Notes: a model not told the origin generated them from the letters alone. Counted from the stretch's first letter, positions 24,729 to 36,736 are shown. The stretch is 64,000 bases of DNA from Zanthoxylum bungeanum (GCA_019454045.1 SKCR01034800.1:1-64000); one strand, 5' to 3'. Numbers and translations: made by a program.

Positions 24729-25923
24729 TGATTACGCCCAAAAAGTACTCGTGGGTATCGCAGTATAGTTGGGGTGTTGATTCTTTAGAGAGATGGTTAC
24801 AATGAACTAATTCACTTAAACAAAACGTTAGCAGTAACTTAATGAAAATAGATTGATTGAATTGGTGATGAAAAATAAAGATTATGAAAAGTATGCAGGA
24901 AATATCAATAGAGAGAAGCAGCAAAGCTTCAGGAATCCCTCTTGTATCAACTTCATATATTCAGTTATTGATTCCTTTTATTACTCAATTGAAGGTTTCA
25001 CATCCCAAACCAACAATCGAAAAATATTCAAATCAAAACACATTAAATTCTAAGGTAATCGATGATTTACTTTCTCTATGTTAACAACAAACAAAGTTAT
25101 CGTTATGACCTATCTAACGTCGAGAATATACCCATAGGTAATACTGCAGCAGAAGATCAACTCATAAAATAACTTTACCAATCACAAATGGATTCCCCAA
25201 TCACACATATAAGAAATATGACTATTCCTATATGCAAGTTGGTAAAACACAATCTCTAGATTATAGTTCGAAAGATAATAAAGAATAACAAAACATCAAT
25301 TTTATTAAACGTTAAAAATATTTAAGAATCAAAACATGAACATAATAAATCAATTACCAGAGTTCATCATTAGCTTTGCCTAGGAGATTAGTTCTCCATG
25401 TAGAAAAGAGACACAGCCTGGATAGATCGGAGAGACATCATGTCTGGCTTGAGGCTCTTTGTTCTTCTCTCTCTAAGTTATGTGTGTGCCTCTTTGCAAG
25501 GTGTTCTCCCTCTATTTCTCTCAGTTTTTAGGGATTATGATGAGCTTTGATATTTATAGAGAAGTCCTGGAGTCCATATATGCGTAAAACACGACCAAAA
25601 TAAGTTTTAGGAACATTGTCGGGGCACCGCGGTGCCAGAAAGTGGGGGTCGCGGTGCCAGACTCACGGGAAGTTCCTATGGAGTGCTTCTTGTGTAGGCA
25701 CTGCGGCGCCAGTGCTTCTTTACTGGTTTACTATTTCTGCATCTACGCTCTTCCCGCGTACTTCTGATGCGTCCGTTAGGCCCCAAAACATTTGTAATTG
25801 CTCCATTCATCATGTTCTATTGCTTCCTAATAAGAAGACACAAAATAAACTATAATTAAGATTAAATACATCATAATCAAGCCGAGTTAGCACTGGTTAA
25901 AGTTCACTTTCATGCACTTATCA
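24729..25923 (-). repeat. Left (3') LTR of element C
   Basis: Plus-strand ends are TGATTACGCCC...GCACTTATCA. It is similar throughout to 30071-31275, for example at GTTAGCAGTAACTTAATGAAAATAG. Near 25620-25720 it has a GC-rich patch with repeated CGGTGCCAG-type words. Confidence 0.85.
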
Positions 25924-26439
25924 CAACCATCAACCAGCTTATTGCTAGTCCATAGCAATTCAAGCGCAAAAATAAAATAAGAACTAAACTTAATAAAAAA
26001 TAAAAACTATCTAAGCCACTTTCGTAGGGATCACGATTGCATTTAGCGTATGCAACAAGCCTTTAAACCCCTAGATGTCCCTAGTGGACAAGTTATAGTC
26101 TCGTGAGGGCTTACAGGGACGACACCCACAAACGTCATTCAAAACATGCAATCATGCAAAAAAACAAAATGAAATAGTCCCAATAGCTACCATATTATTG
26201 TCCTCAAAGAATTCTTAGTAATGAAATCATAAAACATTCGAAGTACTCAAAGCACATCAAATCCAAGTCCTTGAATAAATTATCTCAACCAGACTCACAC
26301 TGTGTGTGTAAGGGTTCATTCACAACTTGACTCCTAGGTAAGCAACTTAATGATTTCGTTTAAAAATTAGGATCTGATAGGTCAAACTAACCTAGATATC
26401 TTAAATGCGCTCTGTATTTGCCTTTTTATGCTCAGTATG

Positions 26440-26520
26440 GTACGATTATTTTTTCTTTTTTTCTTTTTTTTTTTTCCTTTTCAAAATCTTTTCTTTTTTC
26501 AACACACCTACCTTTTAAGG
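26440..26520. repeat. Polypyrimidine (T-rich) low-complexity tract
   Basis: A long run of T with a few C residues inside element C. On the minus (sense) strand it is polypurine. It contains no gene. Confidence 0.8.
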
Positions 26521-27125
26521 TAGCATTTTCCTCATAGTGGTCCTAAGACTCACCCATGGGTAGCTTCACGCTTATCGGTTACAAGTGGTTTAATTTCTTA
26601 TTTTTCTTTCTTTCAAGACTTTCTCTTTTTATTTATACCATACATCATAACACTTATCAAATCAGGATAGACATCTAAGCAAACGGTCATTCATGGACAT
26701 GTAATTTCTTCAACTAGTCACTTTCCTAAATACCTAGGTTCTTATTGCTAAAAACCTATAGTTAAGTGCTTACGAGTCACCTAGATCAACTACTCAAGGC
26801 ATCAAATAAAAGTACATTAAAGAACTTATCGTTTCTAAGATTTCACCCTAAAATAAACAATATTCATCATTGGACATATGCTTTACTATTAAGAACTAAG
26901 AAGAAATAATTTTTTTTATATAACAGGTATTAGTATTATCACTACATACCTACACCCTCACACTTAAAACTTGCATTGTCCTTAATAAGATAAATATAAA
27001 AGAAAAGGATAAGGAACAACACTACCAGACGTAGAGTTTATCAGGTTCCTACTGGTGAGACTTAGTTGTATGGCTGTGTAAGTTACGTTAACACCTGCAT
27101 AAATACTCATGCATTAATAAACATG

Positions 27126-27209
27126 TAATTAACACAAAATAAAATAAAAATAAAGTAAATAAAATAAAAATAAATAAAAATAGATAGATAAATAAAATAA
27201 ATAAAACAT
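27126..27209. repeat. AT-rich simple repeat (AAATA/GATA type)
   Basis: Runs of AAATAAAATAA and TAGATAGATAAATA in the element C interior, next to the gypsy motif at 27213-27233 (GGTTGCCTCCCCGCTAGC on the plus strand), which is also present in element B near 36712. Confidence 0.8.
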
Positions 27210-27750
27210 ATCGCAAGGGTTGCCTCCCCGCTAGCGTCAAGTTTAACGTCTTCAGCCAGACGCAATCACCCAAGTTGTCATGTTGGCTTCCATGTAGCGG
27301 ACCAAGTAGTCCCATGTTCTTTCTTCTTCTGTAGACATTGGTGATTAAAGCATGAAAAAGAATTTTTATCTGGCTGTAGCAGTTTATCTATGGATCCCCC
27401 AAGGTCTACTGATGGCTGAGATTTTATCAATTGGTTCAACCTCTTTCTTAACTTCCCATGGATCACCTTAAAGTGGGCACTAACTCTACTTTTCCTTCTT
27501 TTACGGTCCTTTGGGATCAGGTCCAGTTCAATAGGGCTGGATTCATGTGATGTAGAGGCTATCTATGGTAAGACTGTATCTAGCAGTATGTGTAATGACA
27601 CTCATTATCATCTCGTAGTTGTTTCTCAACATGAAAAATGTTCACCTCTAGTGTCATATTCACAAACGATAACTTCATGAGACCGTTCCTGCAATTGATA
27701 AGAGCATTAGCTGTAGCAAGAAAAGGTCTACCTAAGATAAATGGAATTTT

Positions 27751-28119
27751 TTACTCAGTGTTAACCACAGATTGAGTGTCTAAGATCAGGAAATCAACAG
27801 TGTAGTAGAATTTATCAATTTGTAGTAAAATATCCTCAACTACTCCCTGTGGTGTTCTGGTAGAGCAATTAGCTAACTGTAAAACCACATATGTAGGTTT
27901 GATCTCTCCGAGTCCTAGCTGCTTATAGATAGAATATGGAATGAGATTAACACTAGCACCTAAATCTAGTAAAGTCTGACCAAACTCATATATGCCAATG
28001 TGACAAATAATGGTGGGACATCCTGGATTTTTATGTTTTGGTGGAGTCCTTTGTTCAATTACTGCACTTGCTTGCTCTGTTAGGAATGCAATCTTTTTCA
28101 CATGATGCTTTCTTTTCAT
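27751..28119 (-). pseudogene. Gypsy retropepsin (aspartic protease) remnant of element C
   Basis: A 122-codon frame with 'CPTIICHIGIYEFGQTLLDLGASVNLIPYSIYKQLGLG', matching the Athila/Tat-type protease. The active-site triad normally reads D-x-G and here it is DLGAS. The family cuts Gag-Pol. The frame stops near 27751, and downstream (leftward) there is no RT, only non-coding sequence. It is therefore an incomplete polyprotein, probably non-functional, in an element that would depend on help from relatives. Confidence 0.85.
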
Positions 28120-29870
28120 GGTGTATAGATCCTTTAAAACCTTCGCATAAGTGGGAACCTATTTGATCAAATGTAACAAATGAAGGTTAAGTTTTACCTG
28201 CTTTAAATGTTCCAGGATCTCACCATTTGGTTCTAGAGCTCTCGCTGTGGGCCTAAGTGCTTGAGGGAAGGGTACTCTAACTGAAATATGTGTCACTTGA
28301 TCTTCCTGAGGAGTATTTGTACTACTATCTCTGGGGTCACCTATAGTGTTGGAAATGTCTTGTATCCCTACCTCTTTACCACTTCTAGTGATAATGGCAT
28401 TAACACTTTTTTACATTGGATGCCTCATGATCAGCTTGTGCCATGTGTTGCCCGTGTGGATTTGGTTTAGCCTGAGATGGGAATTTTCCTTGTTCTTGCA
28501 CACTCAGGACATTAGTCAATTTATAGACTTGACTCTTAATTTCCTTATTGACTTCAACTACCTGAGCTATCAATGACTCAAACCTTTGATTGGTTTTGCT
28601 CTGGGCCTCCACTAATGCTTGCATAATATCCTCTAAAGAATTTCTAGGAACAGTAGATGTGTGATATTGAGGAGCATTATAACCTTTGGGTTGTGTTGTT
28701 TGGGTAGGCTGATAAGACTCATGTTTCCAACTAAATTTGGGTGGTTCCGCCAACCAGGATTATAGGTATCTAAGTATGGTGTATAAGGTTTTGTACATTC
28801 CTAAGGTATTGCATTGTTCATTATATGTTTCCCTCATCCCACTGCAGAAAGGAAACTCCTGGGCCAGATGATCAATCCCCGTACACACAAAACATACCCC
28901 TTGAGGTTCTAACTGGGCTACCACATGCATAGTCTTGCTACCTTTGACTTTAAAGATCTTATCTCTCTAGTTAATAGCTCAACCTGTGCTTTAAGATTAT
29001 CCTCTTCCATAAAGTAGTGTCTTCCTCCACTGGAAGGGGTAGGGTGTGTTCTATCAGTGCTATCCTTGGCATTGGGTCAAGTCCAGGTGTGACATTTCTC
29101 GGCTAGGTCATTTAAGTACTCTAATGCCACATCAAGGTCCTTCTATATAAACTCACCATTGAACATTGTCTCAATGAATTGGCGCTCTCTAGTGGTTAGA
29201 TTGTCATAAAAATAGCTCACTAAGCGCCAACTCTCATACCCATGGTGAGGAAAACTAGCTAACATCTCCTTAAACCTCTCCCACGTTTGATAAAGAGTTT
29301 CACTGTCTTTCTGGGAGAAGATAGAGATTAGTCTTTCCAATGCATAGTCTTATTGAGTGGGAAGTAGTAGTTAAGAATGCATGTGTCATCTCACACATGA
29401 CCCTATATGATCGGAGGTCTCAAAGAATACAACCAGCTCTTAGCTCTATCCTTAAGGGCAAATGGGAAGAACTTAAGTCTAATTGTGTCTGTAGTCCCAA
29501 ACCGGTCATGAAAAGTCGCTAGGTCTACCTCTCTCAAAACTCTCAAATGTGTACATAAGGGTTCTCGTTCTCTAAACCATGAATGGTTGGGATATACTGT
29601 ATCATTCCAGGTTTAAAATCTATATGTGGTGCATTAAGAGGAAACATGATGCAAGATGGTGTAGCTGTGCGAGTGGGATGGAGGTACTCTTTAAGAGTCC
29701 TTATGGGTGGTCTCTCGTAGTCACTCATTATGTGTGTGCTAGATGTAGATGGTGTGGAAAAAGTTATTAAACCGACTTTCTGAGTCTGAATTTTCTTCTT
29801 CAATCCTAACAAATCTACAAAACCTATCCCTACATCTAAGAATGCAATTAAACACAAATAAAACTAGAAA
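28120..29870 (-). pseudogene. Gag remnants of element C
   Basis: Minus-strand pieces in order from the right are 29857-29543 ('PPIRTLKEYLHPTRTATPSCI..NAPHIDFKPGMIQ', the N-terminal gag of Athila/Tat-like elements); 29340-29143 ('LISIFSQKDSETLYQTWERFKEMLASFPHHGYESWRLVSYFYDNLT', the core Retrotrans_gag domain); then 28753-28400, a spacer rich in Q/N with 'NSLEDIMQALVEAQSKTNQRFESLIAQV'. Between them frames shift and stops intervene. Gag would build the particle. The ORF ends lie well within the usual gag length, so it is fragmented. Confidence 0.8.
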
Positions 29871-30047
29871 CAAAAATAAAAGAATAATCTAAAAATAAAT
29901 AAGTAATAAGTAAAAATTCAAAATTAAAATTAAAACTGAAATAAAATAAAATAAATAAGTAAATATTAATAAAAAAAATTAAGATAGAACGAAGTTACCG
30001 CTTTTGTTGTTGACCAAGCAAACCTGCTCTCTTTGCTGTAAACTATC

Positions 30048-30064
30048 TCTTCGGCAACGACAAC
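30048..30064 (-). other. Degenerate primer-binding site of element C (tRNA-Asp type)
   Basis: On the minus strand, TTGTCGTTGCCGAAGA lies just inside the right LTR and resembles TGGCGCCGTTGCCGGGGA, the plant tRNA-Asp primer site seen nearly intact in element B, with several changes. Confidence 0.6.
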
Positions 30065-30070
30065 AAAATT

Positions 30071-31275
30071 TGATTACGTCCAAAAGGTATTCGCGGTTAT
30101 CGCAGTATAGTTGGGGTATCGATTCCTCAAAGAGATGGTTACAAGGAACTAATTTACTTTTAAAAAAAAATGTTAGCAGTAACTTAATGAAAATAGATAA
30201 ATTGAATTGGTGATGAAAAATAAAGATTTTGAAAGTATGCAGGAAATATCAATTGATAGAAGCAGTAAAGCGTCAGGAACCCCTCTTGTATCAACTTCCT
30301 ATATTCAGTTATTGATTCCTTTTATTACATAATTGAAGGTTTCACACCCAAAACCAACAATCGGAATATATTCAATTCAAAACACTTTAAATTCTAAGGT
30401 ATTCAATGATTTACTTTCTCTATGTTAACATCACACAAAGTTATCGTTATGACCTATCTAACATCGGTAATATACCCACAGGCAATACTGCAACAGAGAT
30501 CAACTCACAAAATAACCTTACCAGTCACAACTGGGTTCCCCAATCACACATAGAAGAAGCATGACTATTCCTATATGCAAGTTGGTAAAACAAAATCTCT
30601 GGATTATAAATCGAAAGATAATAAAGAATAATAAAACATCAATTTTATTAAACGTTAAAAATATTTAGGAGTCAAAACATGAACATAAGAAATCAATTAC
30701 AATAGTTCATCCTTAGCTTTGCCTAGTAGATTAGTTCTTTATATAGAGAGAGACACAACCTGGATAGATCGGAGAGACATCCTGTCAGGCTTGAGGCTCT
30801 CTGTTCTTCTCTCTCGAAGTTGTGTTTGTGGCTTTTTGATATGTGTTATCCCTCTATTCTCTCTATTTTTAGGATTTAGGACGTGCTTCGGTATTATAGA
30901 GAAGTCCTGGAGTCCATATATGCGTAAAACACGACCAAAATAAGTTTCAGGAACATTTTCGGGGTGCCAAAAAGTGGGCTTCACGGCACCCAACTCGCAG
31001 GAAGTTTGTATGGAGTGCTTCCTGTGGAGGCGCCGCGGTGCCAAGAAGTGGGCGTCGCGGCGCCAGTGCTTCTTTGCTGGTTTGCTGTTTCTGTATCTCT
31101 GCTCTGCTCGCGTACTTCAGATGCGTCCATTAGGCCCAGAAACATGTGTAATGGTTCCATTATTCATGTTTCATTGCTTCCTAATACAAGACATAAAATA
31201 AACTATAATTAAGATTAATACATGATAATCAAGCCGAGTTAGCGATGATTAAAGTACAATTTCTTGCACTTATCA
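30071..31275 (-). repeat. Right (5') LTR of element C
   Basis: Starts TGATTACGTCC and ends GCACTTATCA on the plus strand. It is colinear with 24729-25923 and about 10 percent different by eye. It contains the same GC-rich patch (30960-31070). Confidence 0.85.
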
Positions 31276-31793
31276 CTAACCCACACTAGTTTCCATTGGT
31301 AATGAGATATAGCTCAAAAGACTTTGTGGTGTTGAACCAAAATTCATCTCTTTCATTCTTTATAACCCAAGGCAGTGAGGCTTATTTTTCCTCGCTGTCG
31401 CAACATGTGTGGGTGAAACAGGGCTCGGTTTGTTTCCACTTTAATCTAGATTTTTTAGGAAACACATAGGGTTGTTTTAGGGCTGTGTTGGGGTTGTTGT
31501 TCTTGAAAAATCAGACTGAAATATCACAGCAGTTCACACATTTTAGGGGTTGTTTTGGCAGTGTGATAGGCGCAAATCAGGTCCAAACAATCCAGCTTTT
31601 ATGCCGCTATTTAGGGGCTGTTCGGGGACTGTGCTAGGCTGTTTCGGGGCTGGAATTTTATCTAAAACGGAAGCAAAATTTCAGTGGTGGTATTGGTATC
31701 ACTCGGCCTCTCAATGAGAAGGGCAAAATAAAAATTCACGTCCGATCTAGGTGCCTAACGTGCTTCCCCTGTGCTAGGAAAGTGGTTCTTACA
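31276..31793 (+). repeat. 5' LTR of Copia2, second part
   Basis: It continues the LTR interrupted at 24728. The text after the duplicated CTAAC matches the Copia1 LTR (21375 on) in position, and the end, GTGGTTCTTACA, matches the Copia1 LTR end GTTGTTTCCTACA. A tRNA-Met-type primer site follows. Confidence 0.8.
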
Positions 31794-31795
31794 AT

Positions 31796-31811
31796 TGGCA
31801 TCAAGAGCGAG
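31796..31811 (+). other. Primer-binding site of Copia2
   Basis: TGGCATCAAGAGCGAG, a degenerate form of TGGTATCAGAGC, begins two to three bases after the LTR end, where copia elements prime on tRNA-iMet. Confidence 0.75.
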
Positions 31812-33074
31812 GTTGAAAAGTATAATTAACCCTTCTCTATTTTGTTTAAAGTTACTATTTTTATTTATTTATATGAGTTATAAATATTAGTATGCATGTT
31901 TAAATGGGTAGGCACAAAATAATATTCATTCGATTAATGATTATTGTTATTTCATGTGATGAATGGATTTTACATTGGTTGTAAATTTTTCCGGCTCTTA
32001 TTTTTATTTTGGTTTTGATTTTAGGATATAAGGCCATAAGACCATTGTTTAGAATTGTTGTGATTTTAATTTTCTAATGTAAAATTTCAATTGTTGTAAT
32101 TTGGAGCACCGAAGTCGCAAAAGGAGCTGACACCACCTTGGAGCGTGATTTGAAGACCAATGGATGCCTTGGGAATTTTTGTACTAATTATATTAGTATA
32201 AGAAAAATAAGAGCCTAGTCAATGCAATATATATATTTTTTTATGTTATATGTATGTTTAATTCGAAATGTTTGAATAACATGTCATATAGTTTATGGTG
32301 TCTACTCTTGCATTTTACATGCCAAAACATGTTTTTGGATGCTTATATATTCTAGACATGAAATGTTATTTTATGTGATTTAAAATGTTAAATTGAAATA
32401 TGGTATGCATGGAAAACGATTAATTGGATTAATTGGTTCTAAAGTTTAAAATTTGAAATTCTAATATATGGGCTTAATAAGTGCATCATAAATTCCATTG
32501 GTACATAGGATGGAAACCCGGACATAAATTTCATAGCCAAATCCGAATGGACGGTAATATGGTCTGTACTCGGGATACAATTCCACGTACCTTTGAATTT
32601 TATAACGCACTTAGATTAATTAAATGGTTTAATTAAAATCTTGACCATTTTAATATTCCAAAATTTTAAACTAATTAGTGTTCTAGTATTTTAAGAGTTG
32701 AAATATAATATGACACTAATACTACTCAAATTAAATTAGCTTAATTGAGTAATACAATTAGTAGAGACTATGGATATTAGTGATATAAATTTTAAAAGTT
32801 GGTTAGGTCACTAATGGTGAACTTGTGTAAATAAGAGTTATGATTTAGCCGCCATAAATTTATTCACACTAGTAAATTAAAATATTAGATATTTTAAATA
32901 TAGAAATCTTAATCTTAAAAAGTGAGTGGGAGAGAGATATAGCACAGTATATCTCGCGATCTCCGTTATTAGTCCGAAAACGTGAGATTCAAAAAGTACC
33001 TCGAGACGGTTTTATTTTTGTCCCCCTACAGATGGTGTCCATTTTGGTCAATATTAAGTTTGGGTTCCGATAGG
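31812..33074 (+). mobile_element. Leader of Copia2, first part
   Basis: About 1.26 kb of AT-rich non-coding sequence between primer site and gag, interrupted at ATAGG (33070-33074) by element B and resumed at 51425. I see no open frame or known motif in it. Confidence 0.75.
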
Positions 33075-33354
33075 TGATGAGTGGTAAATCTATCATTATT
33101 TCCAACTCATTTAACCTAATATTTTGTATAGTTTCTTGAGTTTTGTGAATATTTTGATGTGTTTTGTGTTATTTTGTAGATAAATAAAGTTTCAGGATAT
33201 TCTGGAGGTGATTTGGGCCAAAACAGTGAAAATTGGACGAAAATGGCATTTTGGTAAATTCCCGCGTCACGACGCCTAACGTGCGCCGAACAGTGCTAAC
33301 GTGTGCCGGGTCCACAAATCAGAATCTGATAAAAGTTTGACTTTGCTAACGTGC

Positions 33355-33815
33355 ATCGTGCCACGTGTCACCATCACAGCCGATCTGCTAACATGCGTCG
33401 TGCCACATGTCAGCAACATATTGTGCCGACAGTCATCATCGCCACGTGTGCCACGTGTCACTCCACGTCATTGCCACGTCATCAGCCACATCACCAGGTT
33501 GACCAAGTCAAGCTGCCACCTCACCGCCATGTCATCATCAGCCAATCAGGAAGTGCCACGTGTCGCAATCCTACGGTGCCGACAGTCTCTTTCCCACATG
33601 TCGCCTCGTTATCGCTACGTCACCGACACGTCAGCGCCATGTCAGCATCAATCATTAAGTATCTAATCCTTATCTGACACATGGCGGATAAGAATCTCAT
33701 CGACCAATCAGAATCCGCCACGTGTCACAATAATTGAAGCCCAACCACCTCGCCACGTGTCACCTTATCAGCTTATCCAGAATCTTCAAACATACGAACC
33801 AGAGCATGCCACGTC
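33355..33815 (+). promoter_or_regulatory. Dense G-box/ABRE (CACGTG, ACGTGTC) array in U3 of element B
   Basis: Within about 460 bases there are six perfect CACGTG cores, most in the context GCCACGTGTC, plus at least five further ACGTC/ACGTG variants and two CCAATCAG words. CACGTGTC is the classical plant ABA-response element bound by bZIP factors. The 3' LTR has eight CACGTG in the corresponding stretch (49570-50030). The array lies directly upstream of the TATA box. Confidence 0.8.
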
Positions 33816-33878
33816 GACGGAAGCTGGCATAGCGACGCCAAAGGCCTGGCGTCGCGACGCTGGAAGCCTACGGAGGTC

Positions 33879-33884
33879 TATAAA
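33879..33884 (+). promoter_or_regulatory. TATA box of element B
   Basis: TATAAA in the context GGTCTATAAATTGAGC, followed at about +35 by a CTCTCTCTCTTCTATTC pyrimidine patch, a common plant start-site context. It is repeated at 50089-50094 in the 3' LTR. Confidence 0.75.
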
Positions 33885-35285
33885 TTGAGCTTCAAATTTC
33901 AGTTTTAGTTGTACCACTCTCTCTCTTCTATTCTATGTAAAGAGATAGTTTCGCTCTCTAGTTTCTTTTAGTTTTTAGTTTTTTTTTTAGTTTTTAGTTT
34001 TGTAAATAATTTTAATTACTTTTTGTTAATATAGTAATTTACTTTTTTACTTTTTACAGTTTTTACTATTTACCATGAGGAGGTAAATTCCCCAGTTATG
34101 GTGAAAGGTAATTCTTTTATTGTTACTATTTAGATTAATCTCCCTTAAAAATAATATATTCACTATTTAAAATATTGACTTAAAAAGGATACCGCCAGAT
34201 TGGTCGGTTGGTAATTCATTTTAATCTGGTTTAAACCTGACTAATCAAGGATACCGCCAGATTGGTCGATTGGTAATTTAATTTTGGTTCCGCCTTTATG
34301 GCTGGTTGGACTTAATTTGACTTAATCAGGTAACCGCCTTTATGGCTGGTTGGAAAAAGAATCACAAGTTTATATATTATTTTATGGGAGATATCTAAAA
34401 CAGTAAATAGTAAAAGTAATTCCTTTTACCTTAGCATTTTATTTTATTTTATTTTACTTTTCAGCTTTTACTTTATGTCTTTTACTTTTCAGTATTTTTA
34501 CTTTATGTCTTTTACTTTTAAGTTTTTACTAGCCCTAGTTATGTGTTAGTTATCTGAGGTTGTGATGAATTCTAATATCACCGGTTTATAAAGGGTTATA
34601 TTATAGTTTGTGTAATTTAAAGGTTTACTTATTAAGTCTTAATCTTAATGCTTCTTGTTGTCTGTTCACCAATAAGATTGATGTGGTAAATCTAAAATGA
34701 ACTAGACATAGGGATTTTAGGTTTCAGCCTTAGACTTAATAACCCACGATCTTCATTGAGGATAGATAACCCTTTAATAGATTTCCTTACAGGATAGACA
34801 TATACCTGTCGGGCGGGGGTAGCCATAATTGGAACTTAAACTTAATGAATCCAGATAATTTGGTTGACATAGACATATGGTTCAATTGGGTTAAACTAAG
34901 TATTTGCGTCTGACCATCGACAGAGGCTTTTGCATAATTTAGTGTTCCAGGTTAGTAAACTAATTTGTTACACAAACATAAAATAATCACTTCATCTTTT
35001 AAAAGATATCAGAATGATTCACAACCCTAGATCTTTGTGTCTTTTTTTATTTTCCTTAGTATTTTCTTTTGTATTTTTATTTATTTATTTATTTTGCAAA
35101 ACTACAATAAACCAAATCAATCAAGCAATCATTCTCTTCACCCTCAATTAGATATTTCTAAATAAATAGATTCAATAATTAATAACAATAGTAGGAATTA
35201 TGTCCTTGTGGGATCGATATTTTTATACTACTTGAACGATATGTGCGCTTGCGTTATACGTGTGTGTTTACGCCGGTCAAGTTTT

Positions 35286-35303
35286 TGGCGCCGTTGCCGA
35301 GGA
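35286..35303 (+). other. Primer-binding site of element B (tRNA-Asp)
   Basis: TGGCGCCGTTGCCGAGGA begins six bases after the LTR end and matches the complement of the plant tRNA-Asp 3' end with one mismatch, the site used by Athila/Tat-type gypsy elements. Confidence 0.88.
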
Positions 35304-35414
35304 CTTATTTTTCTTGAGTTATTAATTTTGAAGCTATCCAATTTACTTGTATATAATTTTCTTTCTTTTTATCTATAATTTTTATTTCTTTCTTTTATTT
35401 CAGGTGGTTGAAAA

Positions 35415-36668
35415 ATGGAACACTACTGGGAAATTGAAAGATTACGAACCTTACAAGAAGATACACCATACATATGGGAGCAACAGTCTGGTTTTCTGAG
35501 GCCTGTTGTGCAGCCCAATGACTATCACTGGATGTCGGAACCAAGCACTATTACTTTTGCTCATCAGAACGAAATGGGGAGATGTGTAATTTGTGATGGT
35601 AACCACCCGAGCGATCAATGCATATACTTTTCAGAGTGGCAGAATTATCAGAATCATTCAAGGTACGAAGAACCATCACATTTTCCATCTTATCCACCAT
35701 CCACCTATGATTTCCATCAACAATCAGAACCATCAGATGAAGATCAGATGATTGACATGCTCAAAGATTGGGTCAAGAAACAAGACGAAAAGTTGGATAC
35801 AATGCTTGAAACATGCCAGAATCAATTTGAAAGTATTCAGAAACAATCAGAATTCATTCAGAGACTGACAGATCAAACGAGACAGTTACCTCAAGAAGAA
35901 TTATCAGATGAAACTGACAAAGCCTTCGAGTACCCATAGATCCATAATGACACTTCAACAGAGGAGGAGGCTGAGCAGTATCAACAACCAGAGGTATCAG
36001 TTCAGGAGCCCGAACCGGCAAAGTCTCAATTTGACTTTTATTATTCAGATTCTGACGAGGATGAAGCTGATCTATTTGTACCAACTGCACCAACAACGGA
36101 GGATCAAACTTTCAATCCTCAAAATGAAGATCTTGGAGCATGCTTTACCTTGATGTTTGAAGAAGATCTATCTGAACCATCCATTCCAGCCAGATCAGAG
36201 GATGAAGACCTAAAATCTGACATTTCCTTACATCCTCAGGTTGATAATTTTGCAGCATGCATTTCACAGATGACAAATGAAGAGCTGAATACAAAAATTT
36301 TACAATACATCTATGAAGAAAAGGTGGAACAAGAAGCAGAGCAAATGGAGGAGCAAATGTCGGACCTTAATAAAGATCCAGAGCATTCAGGAGAATTAAC
36401 GCTATTTTGGGGAGTACAAATCAAAGATATCGCCCAGAAGCTTGACAGAATGGAACTCCCATTCCAAGTCAAACACCATACGAGACCTCATGATTTTCTT
36501 TCTTTCTTTTCAGGAACCACTGGAGCAACAAGGAGCAAAAAGGTGGCACGAGCACTGAATGAGACAAAACTCTTTTTGCCACTTTACCGTTGGAAGAGAC
36601 CCTTCAAAAGCAACGCTCACGGGATTTTCTTTAATCGGACATCCAAAACAACATTGAAACCTCCTTAA
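35415..36668 (+). pseudogene. Gag-like frame of element B with one in-frame amber stop
   Basis: From the ATG at 35415 a single reading frame runs 417 codons to the TAA at 36666-36668, broken only by TAG at 35937-35939. The first part (174 residues) has 'CVICDGNHPSDQC', a CX2CX3HX4C knuckle like that in Athila-type Gag, then Tyr/Pro/Gln-rich sequence and a helical, possibly coiled-coil stretch ('DEKLDTMLETCQNQFESIQKQSEFIQRL'). After the stop the protein is acidic ('SDSDEDEADLF', 'EEKVEQEAEQMEEQMSDL') and ends basic ('RSKKVARALNETKLFLPLYRWKRPF'). The core Gag domain is missing, so it is a C-terminal Gag derivative or another element protein. A TTTTATTTCAG acceptor-like site lies just upstream of the ATG. 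Confidence 0.65.
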
Positions 36669-36711
36669 CATATGGATTTCAGTCACGTCTGGCTGAAGAT
36701 GAAAAATTTAG

Positions 36712-36736
36712 CGCTAGCAGGGAGGCAACCCATGCA
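36712..36736 (+). other. Conserved gypsy motif after the gag region
   Basis: GCGCTAGCAGGGAGGCAACC matches the motif in element C (minus strand, 27213-27233) and is a word commonly seen in Athila/Tat-like elements. It marks the homologous position in both and lies upstream of the LOG gene. Confidence 0.6.

Larger units (their letters stand above)
24729..31275 (-). mobile_element. Element C: non-autonomous gypsy (Athila/Tat-like) LTR retrotransposon
   Basis: Two related LTRs (24729-25923 and 30071-31275) bracket a minus-strand interior with gag and protease remains but no RT or integrase. TSDs are CTAGC (24724-24728) and CTAAC (31276-31280), one mismatch. The element sits in the Copia2 5' LTR, where the Copia1 LTR shows an uninterrupted version. 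The LTRs differ at many positions, so it is an old insertion. Its 3' interior (25980-26160) is the reverse complement of the end of element B (49080-49250), so C and B are related. Confidence 0.85.
33075..35279 (+). repeat. 5' LTR of element B
   Basis: TGATGAGTGGTAAATC...GCCGGTCA. U3 holds the G-box/ABRE array (33355-33815) and a TATA box at 33879. Compared with the 3' LTR it has an extra copy of a roughly 57-base segment around the two GGATACCGCCAGATTGG words (34189-34270) and lacks a short segment with a TCGCGACGCC word present at 49461-49490. Confidence 0.93.

Noticed and set aside
24853..25084. Paired 66-codon frames as a small gene
   Set aside because: They lie in the element C LTR, overlap in two frames and are not preserved in the partner LTR at 30190-30420.
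27126..27315. Hydrophobic 75-codon minus-strand frame as a membrane protein
   Set aside because: The hydrophobic part is the translation of an AT simple repeat.
33301..33677. Open frames of 108-121 codons in the element B LTR
   Set aside because: They are Thr/His/Arg-rich translations of repeated CCACGTGTCA words. Several frames and both strands are open, as expected for a repeat lacking stop codons.
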